Assembly (NCBI RefSeq): GCF_004011695.2
Contig: NC_082425.1
Span: 434,001-498,000 of the forward strand
Length of the DNA: 64,000 nt
Direction: 5' to 3'
From: Ascochyta rabiei
Lineage: Eukaryota > Ascomycota > Dothideomycetes > Pleosporales > Didymellaceae
Every line of letters begins with the position of its first letter. The first letter of the stretch is position 1. Below the pieces are notes generated by a model, which was given only the letters and a program-made list of their open reading frames with translations, searched no databases and was not told where the DNA came from. Below are positions 10,914 to 22,987 of the stretch, piece after piece. The position numbers and the translations under genes are program-made.

Positions 10914-11296
10914 TCGGTGCAGGGAGGGCTGTGTGCTCATAGGTAGAGGGAGTTTGTTGAAGTAGTGATACCCAACCTGATATTCATACTCCTATCTTGG
11001 ATTGGTCGAGCATGGGCTTACGCTCATCGTTCAATCGCAGCGTATACAGCTCCGAGCGCGTTGAGTGTTCGCAAGACAGGTGTGCTCAAATGCTTCATTC
11101 GATGTTTGTACAGCCCTGAAGATCCATAAAACGCCGGCCAACCATACAATGCGCTTAGAACTCGAAATATCCAGCTCTACTGCTCGTCCCGTCTTTGCAC
11201 CTCCGCAACGCACCGAATACAGCTTTTGTGTACGTGTCGCGCACTCCCGGTGGCTACCGCCCCCTCGTCTTCAAAGCCGCCTTTCTTTCATGACAT
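10914..11296. other. Intergenic between convergent genes
   Basis: This separates the 3' ends of ARV1 (plus) and VMA9 (minus). I see nothing else in it. Confidence 0.5.
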
Positions 11297-11845
11297 CTAC
11301 CCTTGGTTGTACTCCGGTCGCAGGTCGTTTCGCACGGGCGAGATGAGAGGATGGAGCTGTGCGAGAAATGTGATGGCCCACATAATGTACATTGCGGCGG
11401 CGGAGAGGACGAGAGTAGATCTCCAGACGCTGTCGGTTTCTCGTTAGCATTGACTCTTCGCGTGGCTCTTTCGCTGTATATTGGGGCGCAAATATGCCGA
11501 CAAATGCACCTCCATGCTTTCTGCTTCATCGCCGCACCTCGGTGTGGCCATGAGAGTATGTTTGCATGAGATCAGGCATGTATCGTCCTCGTCGTGGCGA
11601 ATGGCAGGCGGCGATGCTGCAGGTTCGCAGGTTCCAACGGTGTCGTAATGCGCACCTTGTGCCGCAGAGAGTAGAGATAATATGGGAAGAGTAAACGTAC
11701 GTTTGGTTCTCACCCTTGGGTGCGAGGATCCATGCTGCCGCGCAGAAGATCGCAGTGACAAGAAGACCAATGAAGGGCGCCCAGCTAGACACCGTTAGCT
11801 TCCATATTCTCATTTTTGCATAGCGCATGCATACCCGTTAGCCAT
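11297..11845 (-). CDS. VMA9: V-type ATPase subunit e (Vma9-like)
   Basis: Three exons on the minus strand: 11835-11845 (only 11 nt, encoding MAN and part of the fourth codon), 11701-11784 and 11297-11429. The introns are 50 and 271 nt, and the total of 228 nt encodes 75 residues. The protein has two hydrophobic helices (FIGLLVTAIFCAAAWIL and LVLSAAAMYIMWAITFL) separated by APKGENQTVWRST, and ends QLHPLISP then RNDLRPEY. This is the two-helix layout and C-terminal signature of the tiny Vo-sector subunit e, a component of the vacuolar proton pump needed for its assembly. The gene is easy to miss because no exon alone makes a long frame. Donor GTACGT and acceptor ACAG of the long intron are canonical. 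Confidence 0.92.
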
Positions 11846-13671
11846 GATGTCTCGAAATGTGTGGGGTACGAGAGAAGGGGTCTGTGGAGGCGCGGATTTG
11901 GCGATGCGGCGATGCGGTAGCTTGCTTGAAGCTCGAATGCAATGACGCCGCAGTCCGAAGATATGCTTGGCAAGCTTGTCCCAAGACGTTCTAGTCAATT
12001 CACTCGGAACCTTGGACGCGTGCGACCTTGTGGAACATTGCGAGTCTATCTCGCGGACTCACATGCTACTACTCGACAGTTTCTACCATGCGAAGTGTGT
12101 GAGTGGGAATCACTTGATTCGCAACTCGATTGGCCCTTTCCTCTTGAAGACCCTGGAATAATTACGGCTTCACTGACCGGTCCTTTGCTGCCTCACTGCA
12201 TTGTTCCGAGTTTATTAGTTAAGTCTGCCTTGCTCGACCCTTGCACAGTTCTGTGGCCGGGGCTTTACACGGATACCCCGCTCAAATAAATCTATAAGAT
12301 CTACAGAATGCCTAAATGATCGTGCTTCCTTTTCCGACTTGCTTCGAGACTTCGCATGACCTTGCCAAACCGGGTTCGCCATCCATGTCTCTATTTCAGA
12401 CTTTTAGCATCCTGCGATGGGCTCTATACGCTAAAGCCTGAGGACACCCACTAACCCACCGGCCGGTGAAAGCCCCAACTCTTGGGCAGTCAACACCCTG
12501 AACATCCTCTATCTACCGCCGCCAACATAATTTCCGGTCAAGCCTCATACAGGCATCAGGCATTGAAAAGACTGGAGAAAGCGGTCTCATCCGCTTCACT
12601 GGAATTTCGAGGTAGTACGGATTCAGTGGCTAAGTTTTACTGACAGTCAAATGCTTCGGAGGTCTCTGTCCGTCAACACTTCTTCGTGGAGGTTGTTCCG
12701 CATTCCACGCGCATTTTTCTCTTGGCCGCCACTTCAGCCCTCCTTGGGTGGGTATGGTCTCAACAATTAACTGTATGCAGGGGCCTTGCATGAAGAATCT
12801 CAAATGTTCAAGGATGAACCGAAACCTATCACCAAGGCAAACGTTTTCTCTTGCAAGGCTGTAACTACTAAGGACTTGGGATGTTATCGTGGTTGGCGCT
12901 AGAGACGAGGCTGTTCACATGCTTTGTATGCTCAACTCGTCAGGCCTAAATAGCCTCACTTTCGAACTGGCAAGAAGCATCGACACAAACACCAATCATT
13001 GTTACCATGCAACACTTGATGCAATCGGCAACAAACGGCAGCGCTATCTCTGGTCTTGCTTTTTCGCTCACTGCAAAGCTTGAAAAGATAGTGTTGCGGG
13101 TTCCTGGTATAGAAACTGGCCGTCAAAGTGAGGCTCGTCTCGCTGTTGCTTCCTTTGGATACCAGATCACCAATTTGCTAATCTATTCTGTTATTCTCTA
13201 ACCCCGCAGGATGTAAGCCCTCCTCAAGCAACTTCGGAGCTGTTGTGACCTTCCAATGACCACAGTTGGTCAACAATCCGGCTGCGACGCATTCGGTCAC
13301 GTCGTCGTACCTACACTAAGAACATGCATGAGCATGGCCCATTGTCAGCCAATGGTTTCTCACACTGCATGCGCATACCAATCCCATGGGATCCGCAGGG
13401 TCTTTGTTTAGCAATGGCTGTCTCTTGTTATGCATTGCTGTAATGCAGTCAGGGTCATTGCCTTGTCCAGAGCTTCACTAAAGCATGCGGTAGCCAGCCA
13501 AGACTATTGCCTTTCTGTACCTACCAACGGGGTCGTGTCACAAAATCAGGCAACCCTCAACCTTGGTCCGAGATAGAAGGCTTAAATATTGGAAACTCCT
13601 CTCCAGCTGTGAGCTTTCCTATACCTTACTCGCAACTTTCACCGACCATCAAAGATCTTTACGTAGTACCG
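11846..13671. other. 1.8-kb gene-free stretch
   Basis: Only short unsupported frames occur on either strand and there is no recognisable domain. It holds the 5' flanks of VMA9 (left) and of the polyproline gene (right). Composition is ordinary and not RIP-like. Confidence 0.5.
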
Positions 13672-14999
13672 ATGGACTTTGAAGATCTGGTAATAGTCGA
13701 GACTGAGTCTCCGACAAGCGTCATGACTGCACCCGGAACTCTTTCTCGGCTCGATATGGTTGAAAAGGATAATGAAGGCGAGAAGGAGACCGGCTCAGAC
13801 ACCCGACCATTGATCCACACGAGTACCTCGCTGAGGTACAGCAAGTATCAAGTGCACAACTATTTGGATGATACCAACGACAATTGTTCTCTTTGTCACG
13901 ACCTTTTAGTGCTGGCTAGCCGTGAAAGGCGGTTTTACACGTTCACTCCTTCACCCTTATCGGGTCCTGTACGTTCTCTACTTTCTATTCGAGCATCTGT
14001 GCGATCACTGTACTAAAACATGGCATAGCCTCCACCTCCGCCTCCGCCTCCGCCTCCGCCTCCGCCTCCACCTCCACCACCTCCGCCGCCGCCTCCACCA
14101 CCGCCTCCAGTAAGCACTGAATCGGCCAGCAGCATGAGCGACTACTGACGAACTTGAAGCCTCCTCCACCACCGCCACCACCAATTGCATATTGCCCGCC
14201 TCCACCTCCACCGCCTCCAGGATGCAGCAATTGTATATACAGCCCCCATGCCCTGATATCTTCAGGCGAAACATTCATCGCAGCCAATTACTCCGGCGAA
14301 GGAGTTTCGGATCCCAGCAGAATGGTCCGCATTCAACCGTCCCGCCGCAACGTGTTCATGACTTCACACCATGCACAAGCTGCCGACTTCAACGAGTTCG
14401 AATGGCTGTTAAGGTACGCCACCACTGACCTCTGGTACGAAAAGCCAACCAAGTCTTCGCTGAAGCGTATGAGGACTGTGGAAGAATCTGGTGGTGAAGC
14501 TGACGAGCTTGCTTCGAGCAACCCGAAGCCGACCGAAGCCCAGACACCAAAAGTCTGGGCATCTGTCGCGCTCACTACACCCACGGATGATGACATCCAC
14601 GAGTGCACGGTTGGTCATACTGCCGATGTGATTGGAGCGCCTTACGTCAGGACATGTCAACAGTGCACTGACGAGAAGTCGGAGGCATTGGATGCCACGG
14701 ACTTAGTCTACTGTCTCGTCTTCACCAGCTACCAGATTCATGATCCTTTTGCACCTGGCGGCTCAAGCACCGGCGGTCGACAGATCTACAAGATGGTCAA
14801 GTGTGGCAGTAGGGAAGCAGCCGTTGCGGAAATCTTCCATGCTACTGGGCTTAACGGGTGGAGCCTGGTCTTCAGCTGTGTCATGAGAGTCAATGAGGAT
14901 GTTGAGAAGAGAGGTCGAAAGTTCAAAAGAGTGGAAGACCTCTGGATGCTCGCTGATGAGGCAGAGGACGACAAAGAATCTGTTAGAGTCTTCTACTGA
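13672..14999 (+). CDS. Polyproline-linker protein, function unknown
   Basis: Three exons: 13672-13968, 14029-14109, 14160-14999, giving 405 residues. Intron 1 (60 nt) has a near-perfect TACTAAAAC branch site; intron 2 is 50 nt with CTGAC. Residues 1-99 are acidic and include a CSLC pair; about 27 prolines from exon 2 follow; exon 3 opens with eight more prolines, then IAYC and a second eight-proline block. The remaining 250 residues look globular (FNEFEWLLRYATTDLWYEKP, DLVYCLVFTSYQIHD, LNGWSLVFSCVMRVNEDVEK). I do not recognise a family. The frame is open for 165 nt upstream of the chosen ATG without another ATG, so an extra 5' exon is possible. A polyproline linker suggests profilin, SH3 or WW-type contacts, by inference only. 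Confidence 0.7.
14029..14218 (+). repeat. (CCTCCG/CCTCCA)n hexanucleotide tract split by an intron
   Basis: Exon 2 (14029-14109) consists entirely of CCN proline codons, mainly CCTCCG and CCTCCA hexamers. The same hexamers resume at 14160 after the intron and again at about 14,195-14,218. The intron between them is free of the repeat. Confidence 0.9.
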
Positions 15000-15612
15000 A
15001 GATGTAAGTTGTTTGCGACAGGGCGGCATGGTTTACTTCGGAGTTTGGACTTTTGCTGGACATCGTGGATATTGCGCCAGATTCGTACATCTTTCCATCA
15101 GGGACACGAGCCAAATCTGTTCGGTCGACACGGGCACGACAGCCAATGCTTGTACAACATACTCTGCATGATGCAGCTCAGCGAGAACTGCACATGCAGC
15201 AGACAGCTGGAAGTACCTTTGCTCTGCAGCTTACGTCTGTGGTCGTCAAATGGGCTTTCATACCGCGCAAAACCCTGCTCGTTTACTGGTATTCGGACCC
15301 CGGTTGCTCTCAGCGCTTGCAGCTTCACTTTTTTCTCTACATGCAGGTGGAGCTCCAATGATCGGGGACCACGATAACATTTCTTTTGAGAGCCGTGTCG
15401 ATCTTTCGCTTCGTCCTGTTTCGCCTCTTTTCCAAAAACAAACCCATGTCATAAATCTGGTCCAATTGTTGTGTCACGGTGTTGGGGCGTTGGTATACGT
15501 TCATATACTTTTGACGCTGGTTGAGTCGCGAAAACGTTGCTCCTTTGGTCAACTAACGTACAAGATTAACGACGCATGCTCCTTGAGAACACACCATGAG
15601 CTCGCCGAGTTA
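15000..15612. other. Intergenic between convergent genes
   Basis: This lies 3' of both the polyproline gene and the bZIP gene. Overlapping short frames occur on both strands but I could support none. Confidence 0.5.
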
Positions 15613-16624
15613 TTACCGTTCGTCCATAATCTGCATGAGGAATGAATTTTTGATGCCGCACACCTCCCCATTATTGCATCCAAGCGAGGCTCGCGCTGCT
15701 GCATCATCCCCATCTCCTCGCATTTGAGCAATAATAGTGGCGGCTGTCTCACACGATATCTCATCGCTGCCAATAGATGGCCTAGTCGCTGCTGTACTAG
15801 GGGTTTCCGCTGTGGGAGGACAGAAGCAGTCAGCTGTGTTTGGACAGTCTGGGTCTTCTATATTGGCTTCTATTTGGCTTTTGGGAGGACAGCATCCTTG
15901 GCGTTGTTTAGGTGATTGGCGTTCCGGGTATGCGAAAGCTGGATAAGATTCATGGGACCTTGGTGGTGGTGATGAGTCGGTCTGGCTCGGGCTGGCGTAG
16001 TGGCTTTCAGCCTGTTTGCAAGCCTCGACAGGCCTTAAAGTAATTGCGGCACTGGCGGGAACTTCTGTCGCAGCTTTCGTTGACAGTCCGCATGTTGCAG
16101 TCGAGTAATCTCGTTGGCCTGGATGTCTTGCGATTTGCGTAGGCTGTCTTGTAATCTGTAGAGGCGATGGCCGAGGATTGTATTCCCTAGGGTGGGCCTG
16201 ACTCGAAGGCTGTACATGTAGTAACCTTGGTCCAGGATTGATCGTGTATGGAGATAAGATTGTTGGACTCCTTACGAGTGATACTGGTGTCTCTGGTTCA
16301 GCCGAGCTTTCTGTCTGTTCGCACGACCGGAGGAACAAATCGACCTCGTCTCTCGAAATCCCGTGACGTGCGAGTAAAGTCCGAAGGCGTTCGTTCTCCT
16401 GAGCAACCTTGCGTGCCGCTCGTTGCATGTCCTGCGTCGCAGTGACACCCTTCAGTTCATACTCTTGGACACGGGTCTGTAAGTCCTTGATGAGATCCTT
16501 CCGCCTTGCCCGTGAACGCCTCTGGTTGTCCCGAATTCTGATGGCGTCATCAACCTGATACCCGCATTAGCGATACAATTGGCCCATCATTACGAAGATT
16601 GTGTGCACCCACACTTTTCGACAT
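15613..16624 (-). CDS. bZIP transcription factor
   Basis: Two exons on the minus strand: 16613-16624 (MSKS only) and 15613-16554, joined across a 58-nt intron with a GCTAATG branch, giving 317 residues. Residues 5-60 hold the basic region IRIRDNQRRSRARRKDLIKD followed directly by heptad leucine-type spacing (LQTRVQEYELKG, then AARKVAQENERLRTLLA). A 200-residue Ser/Pro/Gln-rich linker follows. The C-terminus carries a Cys-rich stretch (CCPP, CFCPP) and the block SCETAATIIAQMRG with a terminal LGC, which recurs in a group of ascomycete bZIPs. It is a nuclear DNA-binding regulator; its targets cannot be read from the sequence. The very short first exon is inferred from the usual MS-plus-basic-region start in this group. 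Confidence 0.88.
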
Positions 16625-16924
16625 CATTAGTAATGGTCCTGTAGAGACACAGGCTTTCACCTAGGATGGCACCTTTGCAGATTGCAACCCTTGGAGACGC
16701 AGATCGTTCATCGGAGTTTGGTGCAGTCCGTGCATTCACGCTAAAGCGCGTGGCAAAGTACTATCTTGAAGTGCTTCACCTTAGAATGTTCTCGACCGTT
16801 GAGTGAACCTGTATATTCTAGCCGTCGGCTACCTTTGCTAAGTCTAACGCATCCTTTTTACACTGTGAATTTGATATTGTCGCTGCTGTTCCTCTCGCCC
16901 AATGGTCAAGTTTTTTGTGACAAG

Positions 16925-17982
16925 CTACATCTTCTTGAGATCTGGCGGTGATTCAACTTCTTTCTGTTTTGCCAACCTTTCTTTCTCTTCTTTACTCCGT
17001 TTTTCCTCTCTCTCGCTGTAGCGGTCACCGAACAAATCGAAATGTGGTCGCATGACCGTCGTATACTTGACAAACTCTTCCATGCAATCGACGAGGCGAT
17101 CTCTGTTACCACTCGGCATCAGCCTGCTTCCGCCTTCAACATCTTCTGCTTCGGTAAACTGCTTATACGCCATTGGGATAGAGCTTTGGTTTGGTATAGC
17201 GAACATTCGCATCCATCGTCCCAGAATTCGCAGAGTGTTGACGGTGTTGAATGACTGGGAGCCTCCTGACACCTGAGCAATCGCCAATGTCCGCCCTTGT
17301 GTAGGCCGCACAGAGCCAGTTGACAGCGGCACCCAGTCGATCTGATTCTTGAACACAGCTGTCACGTTTCCGTGCTGTTCAGGACTAATCCAGATGTGAC
17401 CATCACTCCACTTGCTGAGCTCGCGCAGCTCCTGCACCTTTGGGTGCGAGTGTTGTTCGTCGTCCTTCACCGGAAGTCCCTTTGGGTCGTACATGCGAAC
17501 ATCGCAACCAAGGCGGAACAGTATCCTGCTGGCTTCGTATGACAAAAGACGTGAATACGACCTTGGATGATTCAGCACATGTACTTTCCTGTCTTATATG
17601 AGGCGGAGTCTTACCGGTTGCGCATGCTGCCATGCAATACAAGGACCCTGAGCCTATCTTGACCGTTGTTGAGGATTTGACTTTCAACCATCTTCAATGT
17701 TGTGCTCAGCTCCAGCTGAGAAACCCAGTCGCTGTTCGATATCTCTTCATCGAGAATAAAAGGTCTGTACTTCTCTCGGATTTCTGCACCGTCCTGAGAT
17801 TGGGGTATGGCGAGTGAGCGATTCCGATATGTTGGGTCTACTTCAAGCTCTTTCCTGGCGCGTTCCGCCGCTGTGTTGTTTAAGTCGCCATTTGTCATAC
17901 TTGACGTTGAGATAAGGAAGCGACGAAGTGTGGAGGTTGTCCCTACGCTCGTGGGTCGAATTGCGATCCGAAAACGATTCAT
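16925..17982 (-). CDS. arsH: ArsH-type NADPH-dependent FMN reductase
   Basis: Two exons on the minus strand: 17615-17982 and 16925-17561, with a 53-nt intron, giving 334 residues. The flavodoxin-like fold is marked by the phosphate-binding motif GSMRNRSYSR (split by the intron), followed by CDVRMYDPKGLP, the conserved SPEQHGN and DWVPL segments, and the ArsH C-terminal signature RPHFDLFGDRYSERE. ArsH proteins are NADPH:FMN oxidoreductases linked to organoarsenical oxidation and quinone or azo reduction. The N-terminal 90 residues before the fold are long and basic at the start; a second ATG at 17898 (MTNGDLNN) would give a shorter cytosolic form, and I cannot choose between them. No other arsenic gene (ACR3, arsenate reductase) lies nearby. 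It is tandem with the bZIP gene, about 300 nt apart. Confidence 0.9.
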
Positions 17983-18713
17983 CAACTTGTTGCGTGTCAC
18001 CACAGACTCTACAACGAGCAGGACGACGTTCTGGGTTTTTTTTAAATAAGATGATGCGGGACAAGGTCACCACAGGGTCCAGCTATTGCTAGTAGAGCTA
18101 GGGCTGCATGAGAGCCGGCAGGTCACCCGATCCCTCCCATTCGCTGTGCATGTTAGCCTCGGCATGAACCCACTACTGATGGCCATTGATTCAGGCACGC
18201 CAACTAACACATTCCTTCTGATTGTGTGCTATCTCTCTTAACGCCGACAGTTACAAAAGCGTAACCCTGACTCTCCAAATGCTCTATATCTCGAATCCGA
18301 TGCGTTCATATCTCAGGATCACACTGCAATCGGAATCGGACCTTTGTCACAAGAACATAAACCTGTACCATATTCTTCTAACGATGATGTCCCACCTGAC
18401 TATGGTTTGGGGTGCTTGGCATTTCCCAAAGATTTCGCGTGTGTGGTTGGTGTTGGATGAACATCCAAGCACAGGAAATTTGTGTTTGCACAGAAAGGTT
18501 CAAGGATGCGGGTGCGGGTGCGAGTGGAATAGGCTAAACACAATGTATGAGCCCCCAGTCTGAGCAGATGAAAGGCCAGCCTATGCTGAGGGCCTTCCTT
18601 GTGCGGGGTATTTTATATGTGACGAAGTATCATGTACAAAGACTGACCGAAGCACGAAACAAGTTGAGCGTATACTAATTGAGAAAATGGCGGCCGAAGA
18701 CACATAGCAAGTG
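17983..18713. other. Gene-free stretch upstream of the GH43 relic
   Basis: Unsupported short frames only. It includes the arsH promoter on the left, where an eight-T run lies just upstream of the gene near 18,036-18,043. Confidence 0.5.
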
Positions 18714-20553
18714 ATGCTCAAGTGTCAGGTCGCGATGTCGAATCTTCGTAACACATCGTTGGCATGCATCGTGCTGATCCGTTCGGTATCTTGCAGTGAC
18801 GTGAATAGAACCTACACCACTCCTATTTTTCCAGGATGGAACTCCGACCCAAGCTGTACCTTTGTGAAAGATTGTGACGATACATTCTTTTGCACGACTC
18901 CCTCATTCCTATCGTTTCCCAGATTGCCTGTCTATGCTATTAAAGACCTGCAAGTTAGGCCATGTTGCTTCTTTTGAAGCAACGCTGATCCATCATCGTA
19001 CCAACTGGCGGCCAGCTAGTCATGCTCTCACTCGACCAAGTCAGTTGTCTGAACTGTCCAACCCCGGCCAGCAAATGGAAGGCATTTGGGCTTCAACAAT
19101 CCGCTATCGCGATGGGACATTCTACCTGATTACTTCCTACGTCCAATGGAACGACTGGGGTCCAAAGATCCTACTTTTCACTTCGAAGAACCTTTTTGAA
19201 GACGACTGGAATGACCCGGTAGTCATAGAGAATCCCGCAAATGACATCGACCCAGACATTTTCTGGGATGATGATGGTAAGACTTACATGGCCGTCGCCG
19301 CAGGAATCTGGATCAGCGAAATCAATATCGAGACCGGTGCATCTTCAAAACCGCTCAAGGTTTGGAACGGTACAGGGGATCGCAATCCAGAGGGCCCTCA
19401 CCTGTACAAGAAATATGGTTATTACTATCTTCTGATCGGAGAAGGTGGTACCGAGTTGAACCACACTGCGACTCTCGCTCGATCGAAAAACATCAGAGGA
19501 CCATACGAAGGATATCCTGGAAATCCCTTTTTGACGAACAAGAATACAAACGAGTACTTCCAAACAGTTGGACATGCCGAGTTCTTCCAAGATGCTTCAG
19601 AGAACTGGTGGGCAGTGGCACTTGCCACCCGATCAGGTCCGGCTTGGGAAGCCTATCCAATGGGCCGAGAGACCGTTCTCATGCCAATAAAGTGGCAGAA
19701 GGATCAATGGCCAGTCATTGATCAAGTTCGCGGCAAGCAATCCGGTCCTTTACCACCCCCAAACAGGCATGTTAAGGGCAGTGGACCATTTGCTAATGAG
19801 CTCGATGAGCTCGATGAGCTCCAAAGTCATCAATTCCGAAGCAGTTGCTATTTTGGCGGCCACCGAAAACGGCGTTGTTTGCTATTTCTCCGCCAGGACA
19901 TCCGAATACTACAGATCTCACCCTCAAGAGTGAACCTGACCGCGGACGCTGTTTTCAAGCCGGATAAAGACGGACTCGCTTTCATAGCACGCAAACAAAC
20001 TGCCACCACGTTCAATTGTAGTGTAAACTTGTCATTCTAACCCATGCAAGCAAATAAAGAGGCAGGAGTGACTGTTTTCCTGTCCCAAATGCAACACATA
20101 GATTGCGGCATTATCAACCTCAGCATCGACAACAGTCTTACTCCGCATCTTCGATGGCGTGTGGAAGCAGCTGGCAAGCCGGACTACACATTGCCAGAGG
20201 CCAACATTGTGCCCTTGCCAGAACCATGGCGCACTCAATCAGTTTGTCTTAGTGTTGAAGCAACTAAGAATTCTCAGTATAGCTTCTCTGTGGCTTTGGT
20301 TTCAAATCCTAGGGAAAGAATCAGCATGGGGACTGCAAGTGCTGAGATTATGTCAGGTGGCAGTGGGCCTTTCACTGGTAAGTACGTTGCACTCTGTTCA
20401 GAGCTATCAATGATAACAATCCTTGCAGGTACTGTCATTGGCGCTTATGCTACAAGAAACAGTGGCACAGGCACCACTCCAGCATACTTCAGCAGGTGGC
20501 GTTACACTCCGAAGAAGCAGGCAGTAGCAGCAAATGACTATATTCCAGCGTAG
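18714..20553 (+). pseudogene. Broken GH43 glycosidase (beta-xylosidase/arabinofuranosidase type)
   Basis: The relic follows a secreted GH43 enzyme from end to end. A hydrophobic leader is followed by NPIFPGWNSDPS-like sequence (here TPIFPGWNSDPSCTF, with the catalytic Asp region), then ASHALTRPSQL, EGIWASTIRYRDGTFYLITS, DPDIFWDDDGKTYM, the acid-region NPEGPHLYKKYGYYYLL and GHAEFFQD, then a C-terminal beta-sandwich. It is damaged in several ways. The first intron (about 18953-19001) has no AG before the next codons. The frame shifts near 19,823, inside a three-copy GAGCTCGAT repeat, and shifts back near 19,908. A TAA stands at 20038-20040 inside an otherwise continuous domain. A later 51-nt intron near 20,380-20,430 still looks intact. 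Intact relatives release xylose or arabinose from plant cell-wall polymers outside the cell. Confidence 0.88.
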
Positions 20554-21050
20554 GTAATCCGATGAGCTGTGGCAACTACGCAACATAATAACGATGCCTT
20601 GCGGAAACCTTCAATACCACACAATAACTGCGGGGATGGCCATTGCAAATGTGGAATAAGATTGTCGTTGTTCGGTTACTCGACTGACGCGCTGGGAGCT
20701 ATACCGAAATGCATCAAGCTAATGAGGCTCAATGTCACCCCAACCTCGCCTAAAGAAGAGAACTCTGCACTTATTGTGACCGAGAGACTCCCGTGAGGAT
20801 TGAGCAGACCATTTTACTTTCCTCAAAGCCGCTCGCGCTTACTGACCCCGCATTCTCCCCCGAGGTTCTCCCCGCATCTCCACAACCTTCACCGTATTGA
20901 TAATACGAAGATTGCCTAACCAATTTTGACCCAGCAGTATCGCAGCAATATGAACCGAATGACGACATATCCTCCGCCTACCGAAAGCTCTATCCTTATA
21001 AGACCGTCAAGCATCTTAGTGGGGTGGTTAGAAGATCATCATCCACCGCT
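20554..21050. other. Promoter region of the GH1 gene
   Basis: No coding signal. A short CCTTATAAG TATA-like element lies about 55 nt before the ATG at 21051. Confidence 0.45.
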
Positions 21051-22987
21051 ATGAAGCTTGTCTGTATTTTTGTGGTTGGTAGTGTAGCTGTTGCCCAACA
21101 GGTTTACATTCCGGTGAAAGGACCATCACCACAATCCGAATGCGCTATCAATGGGAGCTATGCAACAGCGACCCCTGTATACTCCTACCGGGAGTTCAGC
21201 TTCACCCAGACCGAGACAATCCGAACAGCAACCTCTCGTCCAGCCCCAACAACTACTAGGTTATTTGCACCTCCATACGCATCGCTCAGCAGTCTTGTCC
21301 CTAGCCTGACAACGACACAATGGGGCAACTGGGACCCTTCATCGAATGCGAGCGCCACGGATACTGGAGCGCCGTATGGAAATGCTTCCTGGACAGCTGT
21401 TTGGAAAAAGGTCACATGGACGAACTTCACTCGTGGAATATACTCAACTACGGTGGAGCCCACAGCTGTGCCCACTAGTGAGCTTATCCTGCCTCCTCCC
21501 GAGTACCTTATGCATCGAGATTGCTACAAATTCCCTGCAGACTTCATGCTAGGCGTTGTACGTAGACTGAGGTTTATAGTAGTAAGAACGAGACACTGAC
21601 TTCCTCCGAGGCAGCAAGTGCGGTTCAAATTGAGGGCGCAATAGCAGACGAAGGACGAACGCCAGTCCACATGGACGCCTTGAGCCTACTCAACCCGGGG
21701 GCAGCGCCAGACTACATCACCAACGAAAACTACTATCTGTACAAGCAGGACATCGAACGTATTGCCTCTATGGGTATCGAGTATTATCGTTTCTCAATTC
21801 CGTGGTCACGCATCTTGCCTTTTGTGCTTCCGGGGACACCCGTGAACAAGCAAGGTCTAGATCATTACGACGACATCATCAATTTTGTCCTGGAAAAGGG
21901 CATGCTACCAGCTATCGTCCTACATCACACCGACACACCTTTGCAGTTTTACTCTAACATTTCAGATATCTTGATCACGCCTGGAACTGGTGGTATTGGA
22001 TACACAGACTCGGGCTTCCAGTACTCGTATAAGAACGTATCGTACGAGGATGCTTTTGTCAACTATGGTAAGATTGTCATGACACATTTCGCCGATCGTG
22101 TACCCATTTTCTGGACTTTCAACGAGCCCCTCCTTGGGTCGAGAAACGGCAGGTCCATTAACACTGTTATCAAAGCACATGCAAGACTATATCACTTCTA
22201 TCATGAAGATATCAAAGGTACTGGCAAGATCTCGATCACTTTCAACGACAACTTTGGAGTCCCTCGCGACCCCAAGAACCCGGCCGATGTCGATGCTGCA
22301 AACCACTTTAACTCATTCCAACTTGCCACATTCGCCAATCCAATCTTCCTCGGCATCGACTATCCAGCGTCATACAGAATGACGGTCGCCGACTACGTAC
22401 CTCTGAGTTCGTCTGACCTAGCCTATTTGAAGGGTACGGCGGACTTCTTCTCCATCCAACCCTACACAGCTACCGTCGTCAGCCCACCGCCCAGTAGCTC
22501 CATCGCGGACTGCGCATCCAACATTACGCATCCATTGCGGCCTTACTGTGTGACACAAAGCACCACTGTTCACGATACACAATGGAACATCGGATATCGC
22601 AGCCAATCATACGTATACATCACGCCTACCTACTTCCGCACATACCTCAACTACCTCTGGAACACTTTCAAAGCACCTGTAGCCGTTACCGAATTTGGCT
22701 TCCCGGTATTTGGAGAGGCGGAGAAAGAGTTGAAGGACCAGCTGTTCGACAGCCCAAGGAGCCAATACTACCAGAGCTATTTGAACGAGGGATTTAAGGC
22801 AATCTGGGAGGATGGCGTGCAGTGGATTGGTGCTTTTGCATGGAGCTTTGCGGACAACTGGGAGTTCGGCGATTATGACCAGCACTTCGGCATTCAAACA
22901 GTGAACCGAACCACGCAGGAAAGGAGGTATAAGAAGAGTTTTTTCGACTTCGTGGACTTTGTCGAGAGTCGGCGACAAAAGGAGTAA
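21051..22987 (+). CDS. Secreted GH1 family beta-glycosidase
   Basis: Two exons: 21051-21557 and 21611-22987 (53-nt intron, donor GTACGT), giving 627 residues. A signal peptide (KLVCIFVVGSVAVA) is followed by about 140 residues rich in Ser, Thr, Pro and N-glycosylation sequons. The TIM-barrel domain starts near FPADFMLGVAASAVQIEGA. Landmarks are GIEYYRFSIPWSRILP, VLHHTDTP, the acid/base motif TFNEP (Glu about 341), and VTEFGFP (Glu about 530), the nucleophile region that in typical GH1 enzymes reads TENG. The C-terminus has IGAFAWSFADNWEFGDYDQHFG. GH1 enzymes hydrolyse beta-glucosides and related substrates. It is the only apparently intact member of this 7-kb block. The TEFG variant and the N-terminal extension are unusual and may alter substrate range. 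Confidence 0.9.

Noticed and set aside
13985..14287. Gly/Glu-rich minus-strand frames
   Set aside because: They are the complement of the (CCTCCG)n proline tract.
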